This document shows, in pieces, positions 1 to 5,687 of a stretch of 17,924 nt of DNA. The position numbers were made by a program, and so were the translations under genes. Within the stretch, counting starts at the first letter, position 1, and every line of letters begins with the position of its first letter. The notes under the pieces were generated by a model that was given only the letters and a program-made list of their open reading frames with translations, had not been told where the DNA came from and searched no databases. Source of the stretch: Lachnospiraceae bacterium (GTDB lineage: Bacteria; Bacillota; Clostridia; Lachnospirales; Lachnospiraceae); contig CAAFZP010000131.1 in assembly GCA_900767585.1 (NCBI GenBank), forward strand, positions 1 to 17,924. The letters run 5' to 3'.

Positions 1-40
1 CGGCGTAGTAAACCTCTCCCCTTTTTACAAATCCTTTCAT
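1..40 (-). CDS. MazF/PemK-family toxin, N-terminus only (runs off the window)
   Basis: Only the first 13 codons are visible, reading MKGFVKRGEVYYA. The ATG at 40-38 has a good ribosome binding site (GGAGGA on the minus strand, about 45-50). The 'KRGEVYYA' start is the characteristic N-terminal strand of MazF/PemK/Kid mRNA interferases, which normally read 'KRGEIYYADL'. These toxins cleave mRNA at short sequences. The gene is the last visible member of a minus-strand series after the MobC-like gene and a small unknown gene; stand-alone MazF-like genes in mobilization modules are known from clostridial ICEs. No antitoxin gene is recognised in the visible part. The call rests on a short stretch and could change once the rest is seen. 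Confidence 0.5.
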   Translation of the reverse strand, partial: MKGFVKRGEVYYA

Positions 41-84
41 GTGTTCCTCCAAGGAAATATTCACCGATTCTCATCGGCTATGTA

Positions 85-105
85 GGAACCCGCCGCGCGG
101 GTTCC
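85..105. repeat. GC-rich stem-loop between two mobilization-operon genes
   Basis: GGAACCCGC (85-93) pairs perfectly with GCGGGTTCC (97-105) around a 3-nt loop. It lies between the stop of the 115-aa gene and the MazF-like start. There is no T-tract on either strand, so it is more likely an mRNA stability or spacing element than a terminator. Confidence 0.45.
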
Positions 106-128
106 GGAGAGGTTCGCACCGCCTCCGA

Positions 129-476
129 TCAGTAGCAGACGCTCAGGATATACGCCACATAATCGGCGAACTCCTCGCTGATCCTCTCCCGGAGATTGAC
201 CTTCCGGCAATACAGCAGGAAATAGTAGAGCGCTTCCGTATCGTTGCGGATCATCACCTCCTGTTCCCTGCCTTCTTCCCAGGGAGAACGGACAATGCAG
301 GGGCGGCGTTCCAGCCAACGGTTCAGGTTGTCCTGCTCATCGCAAAGCACTTCCCGAAGCTGCCTGCTCAGTTTTCGTGCCACCGCCGCGCTTTCGGAAT
401 GTTTTTTATCCTTGCGGTGGGCTTTGATATATTCCACACGCCGTGTAAAACCTGTAAGACTCATCGGTTTCGTCAT
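129..476 (-). CDS. Small conserved-type ICE protein of unknown function (115 aa)
   Basis: A basic, Arg/Lys-rich soluble protein of 115 residues with no signal peptide or membrane segment. The ATG overlaps the stop of the upstream MobC-like gene (ATGA arrangement at 476-473), which implies translational coupling within one operon. The C-terminal half (about residues 75-115) is predicted by eye to be helical, with Tyr- and Glu-rich patches. I do not recognise a domain. Its position between a relaxosome accessory protein and a MazF-like toxin suggests a role in mobilization or its control, but this is inference from context only. Confidence 0.7.
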   Translation of the reverse strand: MTKPMSLTGFTRRVEYIKAHRKDKKHSESAAVARKLSRQLREVLCDEQDNLNRWLERRPCIVRSPWEEGREQEVMIRNDTEALYYFLLYCRKVNLRERISEEFADYVAYILSVCY

Positions 477-796
477 TCCGCATCTCCTCCCTTCTCAAAC
501 TGAATCGTACAAACGGAATCCATGTTGAGATACAACTCCTGAAGCTGCTTTACCGTTTTGCGGATCTCTCTGACAAGTTTCGGGTTCTGTTCTTCCGACA
601 GTTCCAAACAGATTTTGTTCAGCCGCTGAAGAACATCGTGAAAATCTTTGTTCGGCATCTGCTTCGGCACAAAACCTTTGATCAGGGTGCGCAGATATTC
701 CGAGCATGGCATCCCCGCCAGATGTGCGTTGTTGTGAAGCATCCGACTCTCGGTTTTACTGAGGCGGACTTCATAGTGAAACAGTTTCTTTTCCAT
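473..796 (-). CDS. mobC: MobC-like relaxosome accessory protein
   Basis: A 107-residue protein. Its N-terminal part (about residues 5-40) has the 'F.VRLS..E...L...A..AGM..SEYLR' pattern of ribbon-helix-helix MobC/TraY-like mobilization proteins, followed by helices rich in Leu and Lys (about 45-95). MobC-like proteins bind oriT and help the relaxase nick DNA for conjugative transfer. The start at 796 is preferred to the longer reading frame (835) because AAAGGGAAG lies just upstream. The stop overlaps the next gene by four bases. The large non-coding region directly upstream is where oriT would be expected. The relaxase itself would lie beyond the left edge; it is not in the window. Confidence 0.72.
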   Translation of the reverse strand: MEKKLFHYEVRLSKTESRMLHNNAHLAGMPCSEYLRTLIKGFVPKQMPNKDFHDVLQRLNKICLELSEEQNPKLVREIRKTVKQLQELYLNMDSVCTIQFEKGGDAE

Positions 797-1330
797 GTGT
801 ACTTCCCTTTCTTTTTTCTGATTCCGAATCCCCATCCTTGCGGACTTCCCGTATCGGTATTTCCGGTATGTATCCAGATTCCCGGAAGGTTTCCTCTATG
901 TCACTGTGAGGTGTTCCTTTTGTTCCGGGAATCGTTTACACACCTTATTTGTCCTCGACACCCCAGGTGCGGTCGGCAAAGCCGATCTTGGGAAGTTCAT
1001 CAGCGGCAGGTTGCGAACCTGCTCCATAGGAATCTCACCTCCGCCGGGTACTCCGCCGGTTGCGCCTTTCGGCTACAAAAGTATCATTATCCCTCGCCCC
1101 GGTCATCGCCCTCCACGGAGTGCAGCTCCGTTTCACCCGAAGTATCGCTGAATCGCTCCCTCCGCTTTCAAGGGAGATCATGGCGCGCCTTTCGGACTTG
1201 GCTGAACCGCTCATCGCAGTTCGGGGCAGGTAATGTGCTGATGAAATGAGTATTCAGTTTTCAGTTTTTCTTTTGGGGAATTTTCGTTCCCTCACTATAC
1301 CGACAAAACAAGGGGCAATTGTAAGGTTTT
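797..1330. other. Long non-coding region with inverted repeats, candidate oriT
   Basis: About 530 bp without a convincing gene on either strand. It holds an 11-bp perfect inverted repeat (877-887/923-933), a perfect 7-bp palindrome around GCG (1006-1022), a CGGC/GCCG stem (974-984) and a CCGCCGG direct repeat (about 1041-1059). It sits directly upstream of the MobC-like gene, the usual place for oriT in mobilizable clostridial elements. I cannot assign a nick site. The 1240-1330 end is AT-rich and could hold the promoter of the mobilization operon, but no good -35/-10 pair stands out. Confidence 0.4.
877..933. repeat. 11-bp perfect inverted repeat upstream of mobC
   Basis: GATTCCCGGAA at 877-887 is the exact reverse complement of TTCCGGGAATC at 923-933, with a 35-bp centre that itself contains a CCTC/GAGG pair. 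It lies about 80-137 bp upstream of the MobC-like start. Inverted repeats of this size next to mobC are typical of relaxase/accessory-protein recognition at oriT. Confidence 0.6.
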
Positions 1331-1774
1331 TCAAAAAAGTTTTTCAAATATTTTTTTGAAAGCCGCTTCCGCCGTCCGGATTTGCTGTGTAACTGCCGGT
1401 CTTGATACCCCTTTTTCTGCCGCAATCCGCTCATGCGTGTAATGCGAAAGATAAACCAGTCTCAAAAGCTCCGCCTGTCTCGGCTTCATAGCTTTCAGTA
1501 CCGCACGAACCTTTTCTTCACGGGACAGCCCCGGCTTTTCGCCATCCAACTCATAGGAATCATAGGAAGCGAAAAAGTCTCCCTCATAATCCATAGCATC
1601 AAAAGAAACCGTATGTCTTTCCTCGGAGCGACGAATGGTATTCTCCCTCGTTTGTTCTCCCTGAATGACCTGTGCGACTTCCTTGGGAATCTCAATCTTC
1701 TGCTCTTTTCCCTGACCATCCGTAAATACGACATAATACTTCTTCTCGCAAATAACCTTGTAATCGTTTCTCAT
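1331..1774 (-). CDS. Small sigma-70-like factor (region 4) of an ICE
   Basis: A 147-residue protein. Residues about 85-147 match sigma-70 region 4: 'PRQAELLRLVYLSHYTHERI' followed by 'AAEKGVSRPAVTQQI', a helix-turn-helix for -35 recognition. The N-terminal half is acidic and lacks a clear region 2, as in the short sigma-like regulators of clostridial conjugative transposons. ATG 1774 is chosen over the in-frame codon at 1822 because AGGAG lies seven bases before it. That ribosome binding site is locked inside a long hairpin (1778-1836), so translation is probably controlled. The gene lies between the zinc-ribbon gene and the mobilization genes, all on the minus strand, and is a good candidate activator of transfer functions; the latter is inference. 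Confidence 0.75.
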   Translation of the reverse strand: MRNDYKVICEKKYYVVFTDGQGKEQKIEIPKEVAQVIQGEQTRENTIRRSEERHTVSFDAMDYEGDFFASYDSYELDGEKPGLSREEKVRAVLKAMKPRQAELLRLVYLSHYTHERIAAEKGVSRPAVTQQIRTAEAAFKKIFEKLF

Positions 1775-1777
1775 TTT

Positions 1778-1836
1778 GTAATCTCCTGAATTTTTGATTT
1801 TTGAATTTGTGGTTGAAATCAAAAATCGGAGATTAC
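1778..1836 (-). promoter_or_regulatory. RNA hairpin sequestering the sigma-factor ribosome binding site
   Basis: The segments 1778-1786, 1788-1789 and 1791-1800 are complementary to 1828-1836, 1826-1827 and 1816-1825. This gives 21 paired bases with two single-base bulges (1787, 1790) and a 15-nt loop. In the minus-strand mRNA the AGGAG ribosome binding site of the sigma gene is part of the stem, four bases from the ATG. This is seen directly; the regulatory role is inferred. Confidence 0.65.
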
Positions 1837-1871
1837 GGGTATCTCGCTATGTAGGTCTGCCAACCGGACAA

Positions 1872-1911
1872 CATAAAAACGCTCCCTTCAGATTCCTCTG
1901 TCGGGAGCGTT
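1872..1911 (-). terminator. Intrinsic terminator (minus strand) upstream of the sigma gene
   Basis: AACGCTCCC (1878-1886) pairs perfectly with GGGAGCGTT (1903-1911). On the minus strand the stem is followed by TTTTTAT. It lies between the upstream terminator/RNA candidate and the sigma-factor gene, so transcripts from the zinc-ribbon promoter should stop here unless anti-terminated. Confidence 0.75.
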
Positions 1912-1936
1912 CTTGATTGTTGGTATCTGCTGATCA

Positions 1937-2005
1937 GCAAAAAAGCCACCGACAGATAGGTAATCCCATAGTTATCCCATAGGATGTTCTATCTATCGGT
2001 GGCTT
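1937..2005 (-). terminator. Large intrinsic terminator (minus strand), 17-bp stem
   Basis: The arms 1943-1959 and 1989-2005 pair over 17 positions with a single G-U wobble on the minus-strand RNA, followed by six T residues. The 29-nt loop contains a near-tandem repeat (TATGGGATAAC/TATGGGATTAC). This is the 3' end of a transcript arriving from 2130 or beyond. Confidence 0.78.
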
Positions 2006-2135
2006 CACGGTAATGACTACCGGCTTGACGCGCACCAATTTCTACGCGAGACCTGCAAGCGCGACTTAACTTAGCACTGTTTCAGCCAGGCACACTTGCG
2101 TCGTTCGCAGTATTCAATTATACATTATATTGTAG
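1937..2135 (-). ncRNA. Candidate small structured RNA or untranslated region ending in a terminator
   Basis: Between the stop of the zinc-ribbon gene (2149) and the large terminator lie about 140 bases with no reading frame but several local helices on the minus strand, for example CGGTA/TACCG near 2013-2027 and GCGC-rich helices near 2030-2075. A TATAAT-like box overlaps 2121-2135, so it could be an independent small RNA; otherwise it is the 3' UTR of the zinc-ribbon mRNA. I do not recognise a named RNA family. Confidence 0.3.
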
Positions 2136-2148
2136 GAAAACAGTCGGA

Positions 2149-2352
2149 CTATATTCTGACCAGATCTTTCGGTATGGTGAGCAGAATCACATCCTGCCTC
2201 CGGCTTTTATAGCTTCGCACGGATACCGTCCGGCACCTCGGACATTCAAACTTTGTCATATTCCCCTGCTGATAGGAAGTAATCACTGTCCCGCAATTGG
2301 GACAGTACATCTGTCGGGCAATCCATTCGAGATTCTTGCATTCGGGGTTCAC
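2149..2352 (-). CDS. Small zinc-ribbon protein
   Basis: A 67-residue protein with two CxxC knuckles: Cys17-Cys20 (YCPNCG) and Cys37-Cys40 (CPRC), spaced as in rubredoxin-like zinc ribbons. The C-terminal third is basic (SYKSRRQ), compatible with nucleic-acid binding. The start is GTG 2352, with AAGGAG about ten bases upstream. Transcription is predicted from a near-consensus minus-strand promoter at 2580-2552 that lies within the repressor operator array, so this gene should be repressed together with the rest of the ICE. Its exact role is unknown; small zinc ribbons are common in the regulatory region of clostridial ICEs. Confidence 0.65.
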   Translation of the reverse strand: MNPECKNLEWIARQMYCPNCGTVITSYQQGNMTKFECPRCRTVSVRSYKSRRQDVILLTIPKDLVRI

Positions 2353-2489
2353 AGTGTTCAGTCTCCTTTTTTCCGAAGGCGCGGCAACCGCTCCCTCCTG
2401 TATTCTTTGGGGCTTTCCTGCTTTTGTCAGAATCTTTACTGTTGACGGAAATTATTTCGCTCAGCACGAACATTTTTTCGTCTTTCCTA

Positions 2490-2518
2490 TTGACACACGA
2501 ACATTCGTATGCTATACT
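2490..2518 (+). promoter_or_regulatory. Promoter of the XRE-ImmA operon
   Basis: TTGACA (2490-2495), a 17-bp spacer, and TATACT (2513-2518). Transcription would start near 2525 and run into the XRE gene. The spacer contains operator site 2, so autorepression is likely. Confidence 0.8.
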
Positions 2519-2551
2519 ATATTCACGAACAGAATTTCGTGCTGTGCTTCT

Positions 2552-2580
2552 ATTATACACGAACATCATTTCGTTGTCAA
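2552..2580 (-). promoter_or_regulatory. Divergent promoter for the zinc-ribbon gene
   Basis: On the minus strand, TTGACA (2580-2575), a 17-bp spacer and TATAAT (2557-2552): a perfect consensus. Operator site 4 fills the spacer. It drives the minus-strand ICE genes and should be kept silent by the XRE repressor. Confidence 0.82.
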
Positions 2581-2636
2581 TAGATTTCCACGAAAAAGTG
2601 TTCGTGTTACAAAATCTTTTTTGAGGAGTGAGAATC

Positions 2637-3041
2637 ATGGCGTTCAAAGATCGTTTGCGGGACATGCGGGTACAAGCCGGAATAACGCAAAAAGGTCTGG
2701 CTTCCGCAGTCGGCATTACCGAACGGAGCATTCAGAATTATGAGTTGGGGACGAGAAAGCCCAATAATATGGAAGTGGTACAGAAGATTGCAGATGCCCT
2801 GCACACCACCACAGAATATCTGCTCGGCAGTGAAGAAACTTTTGTGATCGAGGCACACGAAAAAGGCGGCGCAAAATCCGCGCGGGATGTCAATGAGCTG
2901 GTTTCCGAAGTGACCGCCCTGTTTGCAGGCGGAACTTTGGACGAGAACGCCAAAGAAGGCGTCATGGCAGCCATCAACCGTGCTTATTGGGATGCGAAGG
3001 AGAAAAACAAAAAATACACCCCGAAGAAGTATTGCAAATAA
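2637..3041 (+). CDS. XRE-family (ImmR/cI-like) transcriptional repressor
   Basis: A 134-residue protein. Residues about 4-62 form a helix-turn-helix of the XRE/HTH_3 family (TQKGLASAVGITERSIQNYE, then KPNNMEVVQKIADAL and YLLG). A helical C-terminal part (about 70-134) probably serves for dimerization. ATG 2637 is chosen because GAGGAG ends eight bases before it; an in-frame GTG at 2628 overlaps that site. The gene is preceded by five palindromic operators and a strong promoter and followed by an ImmA/IrrE-type protease, the ImmR-ImmA arrangement known from ICEBs1. Inference: it holds the element silent and its removal by the protease triggers excision and transfer. Confidence 0.85.
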   Translation: MAFKDRLRDMRVQAGITQKGLASAVGITERSIQNYELGTRKPNNMEVVQKIADALHTTTEYLLGSEETFVIEAHEKGGAKSARDVNELVSEVTALFAGGTLDENAKEGVMAAINRAYWDAKEKNKKYTPKKYCK

Positions 3042-3101
3042 AAGTCCGCTTTATTGTACAGTCCATCGTGTATCATACTTCTTGGTAAAGGGGGTGTAAT
3101 C

Positions 3102-3614
3102 ATGAATCAGCAGCAATGCGCCGAAATCGGCGAAAAACTTGTCCGGCGCTTTAAGACACGCGACCCCTTTGTCATTGCAGAAGGTCTCGGCATTCAGATT
3201 TACGACAACTGCGAAATCGGAAATCTGAAAGGGTTCTACAAGGTCATTAAACGAAACCGCTGCATTTTTCTCAATAAGAATCTGTCGGAACGCGAAGCCA
3301 CTCTGGTCTGCGGCCATGAAATCGGACACGACCAGGCACATCGAAAAGATCTGGAAACCCTGCAATATTTCCCGGAATTCACACTCTATAACATGTCAAC
3401 GCGGCAGGAATATGAAGCGAACATCATTCTGGCGACCATTACGCTGGATGACAGAGAGATCCTTAACTACATCAAGTATTATGAGTATGATGCGGAGCAA
3501 ATTGCCCGTGCCATGAACTCGGACATCAATCTGATCGCATTAAAAATATCCCACCTCATCGAGATGGGATATAACCTGCGGGGGATCGAGTGTAATTCAA
3601 GATTTTTGAGATAA
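3102..3614 (+). CDS. ImmA/IrrE-family metallo-endopeptidase (anti-repressor)
   Basis: A 170-residue protein with the zinc-protease motif HEIGH at residues 72-76 and a probable downstream Glu ligand near 103-105 (RQEYEAN), as in DUF955/ImmA proteins. The C-terminal part (about 115-165) is helical. ATG 3102 is used because GGGGGTG lies directly upstream; the longer frame from 3054 lacks such a site. The gene is 60 bp downstream of the XRE repressor on the same strand and ends before a strong terminator, so the two form one operon. In ICEBs1 the homologous protease cuts the repressor after DNA damage or quorum signals. The same role here is inferred from family and position. Confidence 0.85.
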   Translation: MNQQQCAEIGEKLVRRFKTRDPFVIAEGLGIQIYDNCEIGNLKGFYKVIKRNRCIFLNKNLSEREATLVCGHEIGHDQAHRKDLETLQYFPEFTLYNMSTRQEYEANIILATITLDDREILNYIKYYEYDAEQIARAMNSDINLIALKISHLIEMGYNLRGIECNSRFLR

Positions 3615-3616
3615 GA

Positions 3617-3652
3617 AAATAGGTTCGGAGCCATCAGGTTCCGAACCTATTT
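3617..3652 (+). terminator. Terminator of the XRE-ImmA operon
   Basis: AAATAGGTTCGGA (3617-3629) pairs perfectly with TCCGAACCTATTT (3640-3652), a 13-bp stem two bases after the ImmA-like stop. The T-rich tail ATTTCTTT supports termination on the plus strand. Confidence 0.85.
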
Positions 3653-3692
3653 CTTTACTCACATTCTACCGTTTCAAGATAAAGAAAGTTAT

Positions 3693-3929
3693 TTGTATCT
3701 ATATTGCGCGCGTCAAGATACGGTCGGAAAACTCTCCGACAGCGTCTACACCACGGTCGACAGCGGACTGTTGCAGCGGCAGCAGGACAAACGGGATACG
3801 CTGTCGAAACTCAGAACGCAGTTCACGGAGCAGAGCGAGCATTACGACGAACTGAAAGAGGAAGCCCTGCAAATCAAAAAGCCTGCCACCGATACAACCA
3901 CCGCGCTGAAAAGCAGTATCCAGTTTTGA
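3693..3929 (+). pseudogene. C-terminal remnant of an unidentified coiled-coil ICE protein
   Basis: An open frame of 78 codons with good coding character from about residue 8 on: charged and helical, with heptad-like spacing (LQRQQDKRDTLSKLRTQF, then EHYDELKEEALQI). It has no ribosome binding site, and the first codons are AT-rich and non-coding in appearance, so only the C-terminus of a larger gene seems to remain. The GC-rich coding part contrasts with the AT-rich sequence on both sides. I do not recognise the family. It most likely marks a deletion or insertion boundary between the ICE backbone and the cargo. Confidence 0.4.
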
Positions 3930-4009
3930 TTTGTTATGAGGTAAAATTGGTTTCCTCACCTATAAGGACAAAAATCGGGCAAATTATCGGGTATCCCGAA
4001 AAAATATTT

Positions 4010-4147
4010 TTATTTTTTCAAAGCGGCTTCTATGCTCTCGTAAACTGACGAATATCCGGCGTTCTCCAGTTTCGCAATTTCTTCAAGCGTTTTTCCATCG
4101 TAGGGTAAAACATTATGCTCATTTGAAAATCCTCTTTCTATATCTTT
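4010..4147 (-). pseudogene. C-terminal remnant of an unknown protein (45 codons)
   Basis: On the minus strand a 45-codon frame starting after a stop codon (4150-4148) reads KDIERGFSNEHN, then LPYDGKTLEEIAKLENAGYS and ends ESIEAALKK. The composition and helical pattern are convincingly protein-like, but there is no start codon in the frame, so the 5' part is missing. The family is not recognised. Together with the remnant at 3693-3929 it indicates that gene order was broken here. Confidence 0.4.
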
Positions 4148-4182
4148 CTATGGAAACTTATAGGTTTGCACGTTTTATAAAT

Positions 4183-4203
4183 AGGCGATTGAATCGCCTT
4201 TTT
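4183..4203. terminator. Intrinsic terminator
   Basis: AGGCGA (4183-4188) pairs with TCGCCT (4194-4199), followed by five T on the plus strand; the AT-rich left side makes it usable in both directions. It separates the gene remnants from the AraC gene region. Confidence 0.6.
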
Positions 4204-4299
4204 AATTTAGTGACCTCATTATATCACGACACCCACTTTTTATAAATGAGTAAGTAATTATTTTTTGAAGTGATTCTGCGTTATAAATTGATCTAACCC

Positions 4300-4386
4300 A
4301 TATTATTGCAAAAGCAGGCGGCTTACGGCAAAGCCATCTCGTGAAGCAGTTTCTTCACTATGTATTCTTTTTTTATATTATTGCAA
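4300..4386. repeat. 12-bp direct repeat in the gap before the AraC gene
   Basis: ATATTATTGCAA occurs at 4300-4311 and again at 4375-4386. The 4204-4388 stretch is otherwise AT-rich and without a gene or RNA that I can recognise. The repeat may be chance in this composition or a trace of a small insertion. Confidence 0.35.
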
Positions 4387-4388
4387 CT

Positions 4389-5249
4389 TCATTTTACAAT
4401 CTGCGCTTTATTGTCTTTTTTGATAATGTCGTTCCGTAATTTACTTGGAGTCGTGTTGTATCGCTTTTTGAAGTCCTTGTAAAACTGCTGATGGCTTTTG
4501 TAGCCCAGCATCGCTTCTATCTGTAAGACGGTCATGTTTGTATCGATCAGATACCGCCTTGCAGATCGCATTTTGAGTTTAGTAATGTATTCAGAAAATG
4601 TAATGTCAAAGTTTTTCTTAAAGTATCTGCTGAGATAAGAAGGATTGTATCCGTACAATTCTGCGATCGAATTTAACTTAATATCATTGCAGAAATGTGT
4701 ATTAATATAATCTATCAGATTCGGAAGATCCGGTTTTATCTTGTTCGCATGTTTTGTGTTTTTTATTTGTGAAGTTGTTGATCTTGTGGCAAGCATAATG
4801 ATGACCTCAAGTATTTTGTCCGCAGCATCTGTGTTTCGCAGTGTGCTGTCCTGTTTTACATAAAGAATATTTAAAAGATTCTCGATTGCCGGAGCGGAGA
4901 TATCATCGATATGAATTGCTGCAGAACCGCTTTCCTGATTCAGCCGATTGATCAGCTCTACAAATTCTTTTTTCTGCGAAAAATAGTTTTTATTGACGAG
5001 GATATCAAAATACACAATATTACTGGTAATGTTTATTTGGTGAGACACGCCAATATCAACAAGATACAGGGTGTTTGGCTCAAATGGGTATTCAGTATCA
5101 CCGATAATGTGGAGCCCGTTTCCGGCAATGCAGTATATTAACTCAATAAAATTGTGCGTGTGACGGATCAGGTTGATATTCAATTCGTGCCTGTTAATCT
5201 GGAAATGTTTGTCTGCTCTGATCTGATAAAATTCTAAATAATTTTTCAT
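4389..5249 (-). CDS. AraC-family transcriptional regulator with cupin sensor domain
   Basis: A 286-residue protein. The N-terminal part (about 20-90) has the cupin-like AraC_binding pattern 'RHTHNFIELIYCIAGNG'. The C-terminal 100 residues hold two helix-turn-helix units of the AraC/XylS type ('LNSIAELYGYNPSYLSRYFK' and 'VLQIEAMLGYKSHQQFYKDF'). ATG 5249 is chosen over the longer frame from 5423 because GGAGGG lies ten bases upstream and the extra N-terminus is AT-rich, hydrophobic junk. It is transcribed divergently from the solute-binding lipoprotein operon, with both promoters in the shared gap. It is therefore the probable sugar-responsive regulator of that operon; the inducer is not evident. 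Confidence 0.85.
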   Translation of the reverse strand: MKNYLEFYQIRADKHFQINRHELNINLIRHTHNFIELIYCIAGNGLHIIGDTEYPFEPNTLYLVDIGVSHQINITSNIVYFDILVNKNYFSQKKEFVELINRLNQESGSAAIHIDDISAPAIENLLNILYVKQDSTLRNTDAADKILEVIIMLATRSTTSQIKNTKHANKIKPDLPNLIDYINTHFCNDIKLNSIAELYGYNPSYLSRYFKKNFDITFSEYITKLKMRSARRYLIDTNMTVLQIEAMLGYKSHQQFYKDFKKRYNTTPSKLRNDIIKKDNKAQIVK

Positions 5250-5295
5250 AACTGTGCTACCCTCCGGAAAGTGATTCTGCCAGAATATTGTATAT

Positions 5296-5324
5296 ATTAT
5301 AACATATCCATATAGCAAATGCAA
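5296..5324 (-). promoter_or_regulatory. Promoter of the AraC-type regulator
   Basis: On the minus strand TTGCAT (5324-5319), a 17-bp spacer and TATAAT (5301-5296), with TG one base before the -10 box (extended -10). It lies 47 bp upstream of the ATG. Confidence 0.6.
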
Positions 5325-5423
5325 GAAGAAATTGCAAACAGTAATATCAATTTTTGGTCTGAGTCTTGGTATTTTTGGCCAAATTGATGTCATTAAAAAG
5401 TAAAAACAGGTCATGAAATGCAA

Positions 5424-5452
5424 TAGACAAATAGGAAATATAATGCTATAAT
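5424..5452 (+). promoter_or_regulatory. Promoter of the cargo operon
   Basis: TAGACA (5424-5429), a 17-bp spacer and TATAAT (5447-5452) on the plus strand. The near-consensus -10 and a -35 with one mismatch suggest a promoter that can work with sigma-A; AraC-type control would act just upstream, in the 5325-5420 AT-rich stretch. Confidence 0.7.
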
Positions 5453-5458
5453 AAAAAT

Positions 5459-5687
5459 GTCGATCAGAACCTCAAAGAATATCAGAAAAGGGGATGATGT
5501 ATCATGTATTAACCAGAAGAACAGGTTGACCGAAGCAGTTTGCCTTGATACGCCCGTAACCGAATTTTGATCGACGAACGATTGGCAGAATTTTTACTGC
5601 TGTGTGCCGAGTGAAATGAATTTACTATTTGTTCTTCAAGCTTTTTTGCTATTTTGCTCGGGGAAAAAAAGAAAGGGTATGAGTATT
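5459..5687 (+). other. Long 5' leader of the cargo operon
   Basis: About 230 nt lie between the predicted transcription start and the chosen start of the lipoprotein. It contains AAAAGGGG (5487-5493) followed by a start-stop minigene (ATG-TAT-TAA at 5504) and an overlapping 11-codon frame (5494-5529). There is no terminator hairpin. The leader may be purely spacer or may regulate translation; I see no known riboswitch. Confidence 0.35.

Larger units (their letters stand above)
2466..2605. promoter_or_regulatory. Array of five ICE operators (ACGAA-N6-TTCGT)
   Basis: Four copies of ACGAA-N6-TTCGT lie at 2466-2481, 2525-2540, 2559-2574 and 2590-2605. A shorter-spaced version (N2) lies at 2497-2508. 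Centres are about 29-34 bp apart, close to three helical turns. The sites overlap both divergent promoters and precede the XRE repressor gene, so they are its probable binding sites. A degenerate sixth half-site may lie near 2445-2460. Confidence 0.8.

Noticed and set aside
638..1249. 203-codon plus-strand frame across mobC and the candidate oriT
   Set aside because: Overlaps a supported gene on the other strand and a stretch of inverted repeats; no ribosome binding site.
2466..2605. Interpreting the ACGAA...TTCGT palindromes as LexA (SOS) boxes
   Set aside because: Gram-positive LexA boxes need GAAC-N4-GTTC, which these sites do not show; the position next to an XRE gene explains them better.
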